Positions 1-9,757 of a stretch of 64,000 nt of DNA are shown one piece after another (positions within the stretch are counted from its first letter, which is position 1; each line of letters begins with the position of its first letter). The DNA is taken from assembly GCA_043777895.1 (NCBI GenBank), contig JAYWHD010000036.1, positions 1-64,000 on the forward strand, in the 5' to 3' direction. The notes beneath the pieces were generated by a model that was not told where the DNA came from, made no database searches, and worked only from the letters and a program-made list of their open reading frames with translations. Made by a program: the position numbers and the translations under genes. Source of the DNA: JBDLSY01 sp043777895. GTDB taxonomy: Bacteria > Pseudomonadota > Gammaproteobacteria > Burkholderiales > Burkholderiaceae_C.

Positions 1-1047
1 TATTTAGTAGTCATTGACAATGTACTCGGCACTGTGACGCTAATATATTATGCTGACCCTAGCCTATGTGGCAGTTATGAAACGGCACACATTGAATTAA
101 ATCATTGGATAAGCCGCATTTATTCTCCAGTCCCAACAGCCCAGTACGCCGAACATAGTGCCAGCCCAACCACAATAATACAACGAAAGTATACGCACGC
201 CGATTATTTACGCGATGCACAAACGTGTATTGATTACATTCACGCAGGGGATTGTATGCAAGTACAACTAGGGCAACGCATTAGTCAAACATTTACACAA
301 GAACCTTTGATGTTATACCGTGCTTTACGCCGTATTAATCCATCACCTTATATGTATTATTATTGGTTAGATACGCTTGACTGTGTACCGTTTTATATCG
401 TTGGTGCATCGCCTGAAATTTTAGTTAGGCAAGAATCTATTGTAGTAAATGGTATAAAAATTGGCTGCAATGTCGCGGTACGTCCCTTAGCAGGCACACG
501 TAAACGGGGGCAAACACCTGAACAAGACGCAGCCTTAGCCGCTGAATTATTGGCTGACCCTAAAGAATGTGCTGAACACGTCATGTTAATTGACTTAGCC
601 CGTAATGATATTGGACGAATCGCTAAAACAGGCAGCGTAAAAGTGTTAGAACAAATGGTCATTGAAAAATATAGCCACGTTCAACATATTGTTAGCCATG
701 TGGAAGGTCAGTTAATTGATGGTTTAAACAATATGGACGTATTAAAAGCGACTTTTCCAGCAGGCACATTAACTGGTGCACCCAAAGTGCGGGCGATGGA
801 AATTATTGACGAATTAGAACCCGTTAAACGCGGTATTTATGGCGGTGCAGTCGGTTATTTAAGCTATAGCGGTGCAATGGATGTCGCTATTGCAATTAGA
901 ACGGGCGTTATACAAAACAACGTTTTATATGTCCAAGCCAGTGCAGGTTTAGTCGCAGACAGCCAAGTAGAAGCGGAATATCAAGAAACTGAAGCCAAAG
1001 CCCGTGCCGTATTGCGTGCTGCTGAACTGGTACAAACTGGCTTTTAA
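1..1047 (+). CDS. trpE: Anthranilate synthase component I (TrpE), 5' end outside window
   Basis: This is the chorismate-binding subunit that, with TrpG, converts chorismate and glutamine to anthranilate in the first step of tryptophan synthesis. The frame is open from base 1 and reads as internal TrpE sequence, so the gene begins upstream and about 348 C-terminal residues are present. The GTG at 34 is an internal codon, not the start. Chorismate-binding family signatures are visible: PLAGTRKRG, DLARNDIGRI, FPAGTLTGAPK and RGIYGGAVGYLSYSG. TrpG follows after 20 bases, which suggests co-transcription. PabB is related, but the trpG neighbour and the sequence favour TrpE. Confidence 0.93.
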   Translation, partial: YLVVIDNVLGTVTLIYYADPSLCGSYETAHIELNHWISRIYSPVPTAQYAEHSASPTTIIQRKYTHADYLRDAQTCIDYIHAGDCMQVQLGQRISQTFTQEPLMLYRALRRINPSPYMYYYWLDTLDCVPFYIVGASPEILVRQESIVVNGIKIGCNVAVRPLAGTRKRGQTPEQDAALAAELLADPKECAEHVMLIDLARNDIGRIAKTGSVKVLEQMVIEKYSHVQHIVSHVEGQLIDGLNNMDVLKATFPAGTLTGAPKVRAMEIIDELEPVKRGIYGGAVGYLSYSGAMDVAIAIRTGVIQNNVLYVQASAGLVADSQVEAEYQETEAKARAVLRAAELVQTGF

Positions 1048-1067
1048 GAAATTTTTTAAGGATTTTT

Positions 1068-1673
1068 ATGTCTCACTTTGTAAATAATACTGACTCTAAA
1101 CCTGTTTTTTTGATGATTGATAATTATGATAGTTTTACCTATAACTTAGTGCAGTATTTTGGTGAGTTAGGGGCAAACATTATGACTGTGCGTAATAATC
1201 AAATCACTTTACAAGACATTGAACACTTAAATCCTAGCCATATTTGTTTGGGTCCTGGCCCTTGTGCACCTATACAAGCGGGCATTACTATTTCGATTTT
1301 GCAGCACTTTGCAGGAAAAATACCTATGCTTGGTGTATGCCTAGGGCATCAAGCCATTGGTGAAGCATTTGGTGGTAAAGTCATTCGTGCGGCTCAACCT
1401 ATGCACGGTAAAACAGATACTTTAACGCATGATGGCTTAGGTGTTTTTACACATTTACCTAGCCCTTATATTGTGACCCGCTATCATTCATTAGCCATTG
1501 AATCAGCCAGTTTGCCGCCTTGTTTAACCGTCACTGCAACCACCCCTGACGGTGAAATTATGGGCGTTCGCCATAAAAAGTACGCAATTGAAGGGGTTCA
1601 GTTTCACCCAGAAAGTATTTTAAGTGAACACGGTCATGCACTACTGGCTAATTTTTTAGCCGTACATATTTAA
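1068..1673 (+). CDS. trpG: Anthranilate synthase component II, glutamine amidotransferase (TrpG)
   Basis: This 201-residue class I glutamine amidotransferase supplies ammonia to TrpE. The N-terminal MIDNYDSFTYNLVQYFGELG block, the nucleophile motif MLGVCLGHQAIGEAFGG and the His/Glu motif EGVQFHPESIL make up the complete triad. An AAGGA ribosome binding site lies just before the ATG. The usual downstream partners trpD and trpC are absent; xth follows instead. The same fold serves in folate synthesis as PabA, so the subunit may be shared between the two pathways, which is inference. Confidence 0.93.
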   Translation: MSHFVNNTDSKPVFLMIDNYDSFTYNLVQYFGELGANIMTVRNNQITLQDIEHLNPSHICLGPGPCAPIQAGITISILQHFAGKIPMLGVCLGHQAIGEAFGGKVIRAAQPMHGKTDTLTHDGLGVFTHLPSPYIVTRYHSLAIESASLPPCLTVTATTPDGEIMGVRHKKYAIEGVQFHPESILSEHGHALLANFLAVHI

Positions 1674-1680
1674 TGCTTAG

Positions 1681-1740
1681 TGTTCAACATTTAATGTTTA
1701 ATGTTTAATACTTAATACTTAATACTTAATATTTAATTGA
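1681..1740. repeat. Degenerate tandem array between trpG and xth
   Basis: Nearly the whole 68-base spacer consists of 8-9 base units of the type TTAATACTTAAT with small changes between copies. It runs right up to the xth start codon and leaves no recognisable Shine-Dalgarno sequence. Confidence 0.7.
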
Positions 1741-1741
1741 T

Positions 1742-2533
1742 ATGAAAATTATTACTGCTAATTTAAACGGGATTCGCTCGGCGAATACTAAAGGTTTTTT
1801 CACTTGGCTTAATACGCAGCAAGCCGATGTCGTATGTGTGCAAGAAACCAAAATTCAAGCTATACAGATGAATGAGGCTTTGCTAAACCCAACCACTGAA
1901 ATGTGTCAATATATTGGTCATTTTCACTACGCACAAAAAGCAGGTTATTCAGGTGTGGGTATTTATACAAAAATTGTGCCCGATGCTGTAAAAATAGGCT
2001 TCGACAATGGCGAATTTGATGCCGAAGGACGCGTAATACAAGTAGACTTACCCACGGTCACCATAATTAGTGCCTACTTCCCCAGTGGCTCTAGCGGTGA
2101 TGTTAGACAAGCGGCTAAGTTTCGCTTTTTAGCTGCATTTTTACCGCACTTAAAACAGTTACAGGTACGCTGTAAAATTGAAAAACGTGGATTAGTATTG
2201 TGTGGTGATATCAATATCGCCCATCAAAATATTGATTTAAAAAACTGGAAAAGTAATTTGAAATCTTCAGGCTTTACGCCTGAAGAACGGGCTTGGCTTA
2301 CGCAAATACTGACGCAAGAAAATATGGTTGATATTTGGCGTACTGTGTACCCCAGTGAAGCAGGCTACACTTGGTGGAGTAACCGTGGCGGTGCTTATCA
2401 AAATAACGTTGGTTGGCGAATTGATTATCAATTATGTAATGCCGATTTTGCTGCTAAAGCCCACTGTGCTAGTGTATATAAAGCACAAAAATTTAGTGAC
2501 CACGCCCCTTTAATAGTGGAATATGCCATATAA
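1742..2533 (+). CDS. xth: Exodeoxyribonuclease III / AP endonuclease
   Basis: This 263-residue protein belongs to the ExoIII/Xth branch of the endonuclease-exonuclease-phosphatase family, which cuts DNA at abasic sites and degrades 3' ends during base excision repair. The metal-site and catalytic blocks are all present: TANLNGIRSA at the N-terminus, VQETKIQ, GDINIAH in the middle and SDHAPLIVEY at the C-terminus. Length is normal for the family. It converges on comEC with a single base between the two stop codons, so no dedicated terminator fits there. Confidence 0.93.
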   Translation: MKIITANLNGIRSANTKGFFTWLNTQQADVVCVQETKIQAIQMNEALLNPTTEMCQYIGHFHYAQKAGYSGVGIYTKIVPDAVKIGFDNGEFDAEGRVIQVDLPTVTIISAYFPSGSSGDVRQAAKFRFLAAFLPHLKQLQVRCKIEKRGLVLCGDINIAHQNIDLKNWKSNLKSSGFTPEERAWLTQILTQENMVDIWRTVYPSEAGYTWWSNRGGAYQNNVGWRIDYQLCNADFAAKAHCASVYKAQKFSDHAPLIVEYAI

Positions 2534-2534
2534 A

Positions 2535-5150
2535 TTAATCTACAGATGGCATCACTGTATGCCAATAACGTTTAGCAACTGTACGCTGTGCCTGTATTTT
2601 TATCGGTTCATCTGCTTCAGAATGAATATCAATGACCACTGCCCCGTCCACATCACTACGCCATTGTTTAATACCTGCCTCAATATACCGCTGACTCACT
2701 AACGGATGAGGATGTCCATAGCGGTTTCGGTAACCATTTTGAATCACAACGTGGCTTGGGTTCACGGCACTTAAAAATTCAGTTCTACTTGAGGTTTTAC
2801 TGCCGTGATGCGGTGATAACAAAATAGTACTTTGAAGTGCTTGGCCATATTCATTGACTAAGTTTAATTCTTGAGCCGATTCAATATCACCCGTTAATAA
2901 TACGCTGTGCTGTTTATTGCCATTTACACTGCTTATTTTGAGTACGCAACTAACTGAATTAGTACTTCTATTTAAAAAGTCAAGTGGTGTCATTAAGGTC
3001 GGTGGATGCAAAAACTGTATCGTTAAACCCGCCCATAGTAACTGTTTACCTGATTGACAAGGCAAACGGTTTGAAGGCAACAATGTCAATAAGCGGTGTT
3101 GCGGTGCAAGGCTGTACCACCATTGTTGTATTGGCATTTGTGCGACTAAACTGCTCACACCGCCCGAATGGTCTTCATCAGCATGGCTTAATATGACGTG
3201 GTCTAAAGAATGCACACCGACTGAATATAAATAGGGCAAAATCACCCGTTCTGCGCCATCACTTTCACTGCCATAGCGAGGCCCTGTATCAAATAATAAA
3301 GTGCGTCCTTGGCTGTGTATCACTACCGCCATACCTTGTCCAACATCTAAAAACACGATACGCCAAGTTGATTTATCCCAAGACATATAGACCGTAAAAC
3401 AGATACTGCCCAGTATAAATACGGCTACTGCTATATATCCCAGTATACGGCGGCGTGTTAAAAAAGCACAAGAGATAGCGGCTAATACACCAAATACTTG
3501 CCAAAACCAAGGCGTACTAGGGATATGAATAGACGCATACGGTATACGTAATAAAGCCTCTAATATCCATTCCATAATAGTTTGTACATATAACAAAATA
3601 CGCATTAATAATACAGCTCCTTGTTGCCACACGCCAGACAATACCGCTGCTAATAAAGCTACAGGCGTAGAAATCCAGCCCATTATTGGAATAGCAACGG
3701 CATTAGCCAATGGACTTACCAAAGAAGTTTGATTAAAAAATAAAGCAGTCAGCGGAATTAAAACCAAGGTTAATACCCACTGTGTATGGGCAGCTGTTTT
3801 TATGATTAATTTATAGTGATGCCAGTGTGTAAAAAATTCTGTGCTAGCCTGTAATTGTGGTTGTGATATAGCCCCATTTTGATGTCGCCATTCAACGGCT
3901 ACCAGTACCGCGACTGCCCCATAAGACAACCAAAAACTAGGTGATATGACGGCTATTGGCTCTTGTATCAGGGCAATGCCTGCTGCTATCGCCATAACGT
4001 GGTACACAGAAGGGTGTGCCATTATTTTTTTTGCCAAAAAAGCCACACACAACATAAAAACTGTACGTTGTGCAGGCAATGCCCAGCCCGCGATTAAAGC
4101 ATAAACGATACTGCTCCACAATAAAATATTTACCCGTATCGTGTGTAATGGTATCCATAATAAACGTCTTGGATTCGCACGCCAAAAATAGCTGCCCAGC
4201 CAGGCTAGTAAAGCTCCCATCAAAGCAATATGCGTACCAGACACGGCTAATAAATGCCCTGTGCCTGTATTATTGTAACGTTGCCATTGTGTATCATCTA
4301 AGCTACGTTGGTCACCCAGTGCTAAAGCAGCCACCCAGCGTGCAGCGTCTTGATTAGGGCTAATTAAAAATACTTGCGTACGAATAAGGCCTCTTATACG
4401 CTCTATCCACGGTAAAAACTGCTGAACTTGCGTATTTAAATCTTCATCTACAGTACGAATATACCCTGTAGCCGCAATACTATTGGATACTAGCCACCGT
4501 TCATAATCAAAGCCATTAGGATTAAGCGTACCGTGCCGTTGCTTCGCACGAAATGTTAAACGGTATTGTTGTGCTGCCTGTAAATTAAACTTAGCTTGAT
4601 ACCAGCTTAAAGCAATTATTTTGCCTTTTAAATTAAACGCTGGGTTTACGTGATTATCCACCTCACTGTGCTCTATTACAAATAAAATTTGTTGTGATTG
4701 TGACGATACTTTGGGTAAATGACTGACATACCCTGTAGCCGTAACGTCTTTACCTTCTAATTCAGCCGGAAAACCATCGGCAACTCTTTGGCTTCCATCA
4801 TACGCAGCCCATACTATTCCGAACAACCCAGCCATACAAAAGTTACATATTAATAATATTAAAATTTTATGTACAGATACTTTATGTATGATTAATTTGT
4901 ATATGGATAGTTTATGTGCAGACGATTTAGGTACAGATGCTTTAGATATGATGTGCTTAGCGTGTACACCATAAAAAGTAACAGTTATCACCCATACCGC
5001 TAAAGTGAGTAAACCCGTACCAATAACGTACAGAAAAATAGCTTCATCTGCGGGTAAAGTACTGGTAAACTGTATGGACAAACATCCTAATACAAACCCC
5101 AGTACCGCTATAGGACAAGCAAAGTATAGACTGGGTTTATTGATAGACAT
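2535..5150 (-). CDS. comEC: ComEC/Rec2 DNA uptake channel protein
   Basis: ComEC forms the inner-membrane channel through which single-stranded DNA enters during natural transformation. The 871 residues follow family order: N-terminal membrane segments with a DUF4131-like domain, the competence domain with LALGDQRSLDDTQWQRYNNTG and LLAVSGTHIALMG, further membrane helices, and a C-terminal metallo-beta-lactamase-like domain with VGQGMAVVI, LLFDTGPRYG and LSHADEDHSGG. A five-residue repeat is inserted at about residues 66-95 (see the repeat entry). No other competence gene is in the window, so whether uptake works cannot be judged here. Confidence 0.92.
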   Translation of the reverse strand: MSINKPSLYFACPIAVLGFVLGCLSIQFTSTLPADEAIFLYVIGTGLLTLAVWVITVTFYGVHAKHIISKASVPKSSAHKLSIYKLIIHKVSVHKILILLICNFCMAGLFGIVWAAYDGSQRVADGFPAELEGKDVTATGYVSHLPKVSSQSQQILFVIEHSEVDNHVNPAFNLKGKIIALSWYQAKFNLQAAQQYRLTFRAKQRHGTLNPNGFDYERWLVSNSIAATGYIRTVDEDLNTQVQQFLPWIERIRGLIRTQVFLISPNQDAARWVAALALGDQRSLDDTQWQRYNNTGTGHLLAVSGTHIALMGALLAWLGSYFWRANPRRLLWIPLHTIRVNILLWSSIVYALIAGWALPAQRTVFMLCVAFLAKKIMAHPSVYHVMAIAAGIALIQEPIAVISPSFWLSYGAVAVLVAVEWRHQNGAISQPQLQASTEFFTHWHHYKLIIKTAAHTQWVLTLVLIPLTALFFNQTSLVSPLANAVAIPIMGWISTPVALLAAVLSGVWQQGAVLLMRILLYVQTIMEWILEALLRIPYASIHIPSTPWFWQVFGVLAAISCAFLTRRRILGYIAVAVFILGSICFTVYMSWDKSTWRIVFLDVGQGMAVVIHSQGRTLLFDTGPRYGSESDGAERVILPYLYSVGVHSLDHVILSHADEDHSGGVSSLVAQMPIQQWWYSLAPQHRLLTLLPSNRLPCQSGKQLLWAGLTIQFLHPPTLMTPLDFLNRSTNSVSCVLKISSVNGNKQHSVLLTGDIESAQELNLVNEYGQALQSTILLSPHHGSKTSSRTEFLSAVNPSHVVIQNGYRNRYGHPHPLVSQRYIEAGIKQWRSDVDGAVVIDIHSEADEPIKIQAQRTVAKRYWHTVMPSVD
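4866..4955 (-). repeat. Six 15-base in-frame repeats inside comEC
   Basis: Six adjacent 15-base units starting TTTATGTACAGATAC encode the pentapeptides HIISK, ASVPK, SSAHK, LSIYK, LIIHK and VSVHK when read on the minus strand. They add a basic linker of about 30 residues between the first pair of membrane helices and the third. Copies have diverged but keep the reading frame and the terminal Lys. Confidence 0.8.
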
Positions 5151-5260
5151 AACATTTTTAAAACTTTAAGTAAGTAATGCTGGAGCTTTATTATTAGCGT
5201 TGCTACTTTAGAATAATTAAAATATTTTTACTAAGAATTTTTTAGAGATTGATACCTTAA

Positions 5261-5325
5261 ATATACTGAAGCAGCACCTTAAAATTTAATTGACTCTATC
5301 TATTGTATTAATCACACAATGATTT
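5261..5325. repeat. Copy 1 of a ~65-base direct repeat (3' end of secreted protein gene)
   Basis: This block covers the last codons of the minus-strand secreted protein gene plus about 47 bases beyond its stop. A second copy with roughly ten differences lies at 6020-6083. Both contain an AATTTAATTGACTCT core and a hairpin of the form ATTGTGT-TAATC-ACACAAT, which is perfect in copy 2 and has one mismatch in copy 1. Confidence 0.8.
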
Positions 5326-5913
5326 CGAGTACTCTTGATTCGGTATTGTATTTGGGTTATGAGTGATAATCGCCCGAGCTTCTAAATATTTTACAATTGC
5401 TCCATCAATGATACCATTATTATTAACACTAGGATACGATATAAGATGAGCACTATAATAACCTGATACAGGTACTTTAAATTCATGAGACATAGTACGT
5501 TGTAAAAGACCTTGATTTAGTTTCTGGTCTTTAGTTGATTTACTAGTGATCCAACTGCCTTCGGCAAGGTCGCCGTCTTTTGGTGCTGCAACTACATGTA
5601 TAGTTGCATCTATTGGAGTACTTTTTTTATTATTAGCACATACTGCACCAAAAAAATAAGCTGGTTTACCCGCGGTCAAATATATACGGGGTGTCTGACA
5701 AGTGTTTTTATAAGAATCAAAAACGTGTGGAGTAGACCAAAATCCGGGGAGGTTATGGAGAGGTGAAGGTTGAATCCAAACAGGTTTGCCGGCATATACG
5801 GCTCTATCACACCGCTGAAAATTAGCACTAGCTTGCGTTGATATTAACATTCCCAACGATAACAACGCCGCCGAGGCAATACTAAAAGTGGTTTTTTTAT
5901 TGAAGTGTTTCAT
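5308..5913 (-). CDS. Secreted protein of unknown function
   Basis: I do not recognise this 201-residue protein. From the ATG at 5913 it starts with a Sec-type signal peptide: a basic MKHFNKK, a hydrophobic stretch around residues 10-25 and an ASA-like cleavage site before NFQRCD. The mature part has four Cys (near RCDRA, NTCQT, AVCANN and the C-terminal SLCD), compatible with disulfides in the periplasm or outside. An upstream in-frame TTG would add four residues but hides the signal peptide start, so I prefer the ATG. It sits alone between comEC and DUF2069. A repeat of its 3' end lies upstream at 6020-6083. Confidence 0.7.
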   Translation of the reverse strand: MKHFNKKTTFSIASAALLSLGMLISTQASANFQRCDRAVYAGKPVWIQPSPLHNLPGFWSTPHVFDSYKNTCQTPRIYLTAGKPAYFFGAVCANNKKSTPIDATIHVVAAPKDGDLAEGSWITSKSTKDQKLNQGLLQRTMSHEFKVPVSGYYSAHLISYPSVNNNGIIDGAIVKYLEARAIITHNPNTIPNQEYSKSLCD

Positions 5914-6019
5914 GATAAATTCCAAAATTAAGGGTTAATAAATTATTAAATTATTAAATTATTGCTTATTTAGTATTAAGCATAAGCACTTATATATTAA
6001 TTATATAAGCAATTTTATT

Positions 6020-6083
6020 ATACTTGAAACAGTAAATTAAAATTTAATTGACTCTGTCTATTGTGTTAATCACACAATTATTT
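6020..6083. repeat. Copy 2 of the ~65-base direct repeat
   Basis: The block matches 5261-5325. Read on the minus strand it still ends in codons for Leu-Cys-Asp-stop like the neighbouring secreted protein gene, but an in-frame TAA precedes them and no coding similarity continues upstream. It looks like the leftover 3' end of a duplicated gene, or a duplicated terminator-like unit. Confidence 0.7.
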
Positions 6084-6174
6084 TTCAAAGGCATCTTATA
6101 TGAAAAAACCTTTGCTTTTTAAGGCTTAAAAATATATGTTTATATGTTTAATGGTTTTGAAAGAAAGCCTATTA

Positions 6175-6567
6175 TTACTTTGATTTGATATGTGCTTTCT
6201 TAGCTTGTTTATACGCTTTTTTATAGGGTCTCACGTGACCTAAACAGCCTATAAAACACATCCAAGACAATAAAAACTCAAACCAAGCATAGTACTGTGA
6301 AGCACCTGTATCACCCATACCACGAATAACGCCTTCACTCATATACAGTAACACCAACATACTGACTATTTGTAATACATATAGCCGACCCAACCATAAA
6401 CCTTTTAGGCAAATGGCTAAAGGCAATACTTTTAATACTAACCAAGTACCGCCTACACGGACAGGTGCACCCTGCCATTCCCACCACACGCACAGTATAC
6501 ATAATAATACAGCCGCAATAAAAGCTACAGCCTGCCAAGGCGTTGAAAAGTATTTCATAAAATTCAT
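6175..6567 (-). CDS. DUF2069 family inner-membrane protein
   Basis: This 130-residue protein has four hydrophobic segments and a Lys-rich C-terminal tail. The layout and the segments VLKVLPLAICLKGLWLGRLY and YMSEGVIRGMGD resemble the DUF2069 family of small proteobacterial membrane proteins, whose function is unknown to me. Met4 is an alternative start. It follows ybeD on the same strand but a spacer of about 70 bases separates them. Confidence 0.72.
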   Translation of the reverse strand: MNFMKYFSTPWQAVAFIAAVLLCILCVWWEWQGAPVRVGGTWLVLKVLPLAICLKGLWLGRLYVLQIVSMLVLLYMSEGVIRGMGDTGASQYYAWFEFLLSWMCFIGCLGHVRPYKKAYKQAKKAHIKSK

Positions 6568-6635
6568 AGTAATATATTGTTTGTAATAATAACGATAGTA
6601 TTAATACTAGTATTATTTTTTAACTATAGTACATA

Positions 6636-6941
6636 CTACAGTACATACTTCACCAGTGGATGGTCTTTTAGTACTGTATTTAAATGCTCTAATTGCAGCA
6701 TACTATTAGCAGTTACAGTAAATGCAACTGCAAGGTACGTACCTGCTTTACTAGGACGCATCTCAATTGTATGGGCATCAAAATCAGTGATAATACTGTG
6801 TACACACTCACTAATTGCTTGTACTAAACCGTCTACTTGTCGACCAATGACTGTAACAGGGACTTCGCAGGGGAACTGCATAATTGTTTCGGTAGCCACT
6901 GGCATTATAGAATTAATAGAGTTAATAGAGTTAATAGTCAT
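6636..6941 (-). CDS. ybeD: YbeD/DUF493 family protein
   Basis: The core of about 87 residues matches the small alpha/beta YbeD (DUF493) family: FPCEVPVTVIG, then DFDAHTIEMRPSKAGTYLAVAFTVTA and a C-terminal LKDHPLVKYVL. The annotated ATG adds INSINSINSI, encoded by a nine-base AT-rich tandem repeat; the internal Met at 6905 gives a more typical length of 89 residues and may be the true start. The dacA-ybeD order is common in proteobacteria, but lipB, the usual next gene, is missing here. Confidence 0.85.
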   Translation of the reverse strand: MTINSINSINSIMPVATETIMQFPCEVPVTVIGRQVDGLVQAISECVHSIITDFDAHTIEMRPSKAGTYLAVAFTVTANSMLQLEHLNTVLKDHPLVKYVL

Positions 6942-7125
6942 ATTTAATATGTTATTTAAAAATAAATATATAAAAATATTAATATAAAAATATTAATATA
7001 AAAAATTTCTTTAATCAAAAGAATATTAATCAAAAGAATATTTAAAAACACATCTAAAAGTATGTTTAATAATATACTTAAGAATATATAAGGATATATT
7101 TAAGGATATATTTAAAAGTATATTT

Positions 7126-8445
<1,320 letters not shown>

Positions 8446-8473
8446 GATATTATCAAAATTAATAGCAAAAAAC

Positions 8474-9133
8474 TTATAACATTTGATTTAAGGCCATATC
8501 AAAATGCCGTGTCGCTAGTTTTTTTAAAGGCACTAATTGACGGTGAAAAAAATGATCAGCGTGTGGCACTATAGTAATAGGTAAATTTTGCGGACGAGTC
8601 CACGCCATAATTTCAGACAAGGGCATTGTTTCATCTAATTCACCATGAATCATCATAGTAATATTGGTATTGACATTGACTTGTGCAAAGCGTGGCACAG
8701 CCGCACCAGCTAATACCATACCCAACAACTTATCTTCGGGCAAAGTTAATGCCAAACGTGCAGCAACTGCTGTACCAAACGAAAATCCACCTAATAAAAT
8801 AGACAGGCGCTCACCACCAGGAATATGGTGTTGTAGCCAAGCCAAGGCAGCAGCAGCATCTTCAGCTTCACCTGCACTGGCATCATAAATTCCTTCACTG
8901 TTATGTACCCCACGGTAATTAAAACGAATGGAGGCACAGCCTAGCCCAGCACAAATACGGGACAATGTTGTCGTAACTTTATTGTCCATATCGCCCCCAC
9001 GCAAAGGGTGTGGGTGTGCAATTAAAGCCAAGGCACGCGGTGAATCCACCCAAGGCGATGAAGCAGGTGGCATATCCAGCTCAATTTCTAAATTACCGCA
9101 AGGCCCCGTAATTAATTGTTTAGTTTTGCTCAT
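8474..9133 (-). CDS. Alpha/beta hydrolase, COG2945 type
   Basis: This 219-residue cytoplasmic alpha/beta hydrolase resembles the COG2945 group. It has LIAHPHPLRGGDMDNKV near the N-terminus, SIRFNYRGVHNSEG, the nucleophile elbow GGFSFGTA and a late His in VPHADHFFHRQL that can complete the triad. The substrate is unknown. A 2Fe-2S ferredoxin-like gene lies upstream on the same strand, a pairing I recall from Burkholderiales. Confidence 0.85.
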   Translation of the reverse strand: MSKTKQLITGPCGNLEIELDMPPASSPWVDSPRALALIAHPHPLRGGDMDNKVTTTLSRICAGLGCASIRFNYRGVHNSEGIYDASAGEAEDAAAALAWLQHHIPGGERLSILLGGFSFGTAVAARLALTLPEDKLLGMVLAGAAVPRFAQVNVNTNITMMIHGELDETMPLSEIMAWTRPQNLPITIVPHADHFFHRQLVPLKKLATRHFDMALNQML

Positions 9134-9226
9134 AAGAATAATAAAAATAAGGTATAAAATAAATAAATAAGAATAATAAAATTAACGTATAGAATGTAAA
9201 GTAAACGATCTTGTGATTGTAAGCGT

Positions 9227-9634
9227 TTATGTTGCTATTGGGCTTGAGAGTTCTAACTGTGTTGCAATAACTCCGTTTAAAATATGTGTATCAATGATAG
9301 TGTCAATATCACTATTATCCATATAGGTGTACCAAGTGCCTTGTGGGTAAATGACTAAACAAGGCCCTTGTTCGCAACGTTCTAAACACCCCGCCTGATT
9401 AATGCGTACTTGACCTATTTGATTCAAACCCAATTGTTTGATGCGGTGTTTGGCGTGTTGATGAGCGTTTGTTGCAGATTCGCCGCCACAACATTGCCGT
9501 ATAGGTTCACCATTGATAGATTCACGCATATTCAGGCAAAAAAATACGTGGTATTTATACACATCACCTGTTAATTTGATGGGTTCTACAAACTTAGCAG
9601 AATCACCCTGAATAGATTTAATTATTTTAGTCAT
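9227..9634 (-). CDS. (2Fe-2S) thioredoxin-like ferredoxin
   Basis: This protein resembles the small thioredoxin-fold 2Fe-2S ferredoxins related to NuoE (COG3411). Conserved elements are the strand YHVFFCLNMR, the PIRQCCGG segment, and GCLERCEQGPCLVIYPQGTWY, which together supply the cluster cysteines. I prefer the ATG at 9634 (135 residues) to a GTG five codons earlier; neither has a convincing Shine-Dalgarno sequence. Its redox partner is unknown. Confidence 0.82.
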   Translation of the reverse strand: MTKIIKSIQGDSAKFVEPIKLTGDVYKYHVFFCLNMRESINGEPIRQCCGGESATNAHQHAKHRIKQLGLNQIGQVRINQAGCLERCEQGPCLVIYPQGTWYTYMDNSDIDTIIDTHILNGVIATQLELSSPIAT

Positions 9635-9757
9635 ATCGCTATATTGCACAGTAAAATTGCATGATAAAAGCTTGTTATTTTACCGCGAATATTAATCAAT
9701 ATTAATTAAATATAATATAGCCTTACAACAATACCGTATTTATTTATCAGCATCAAT

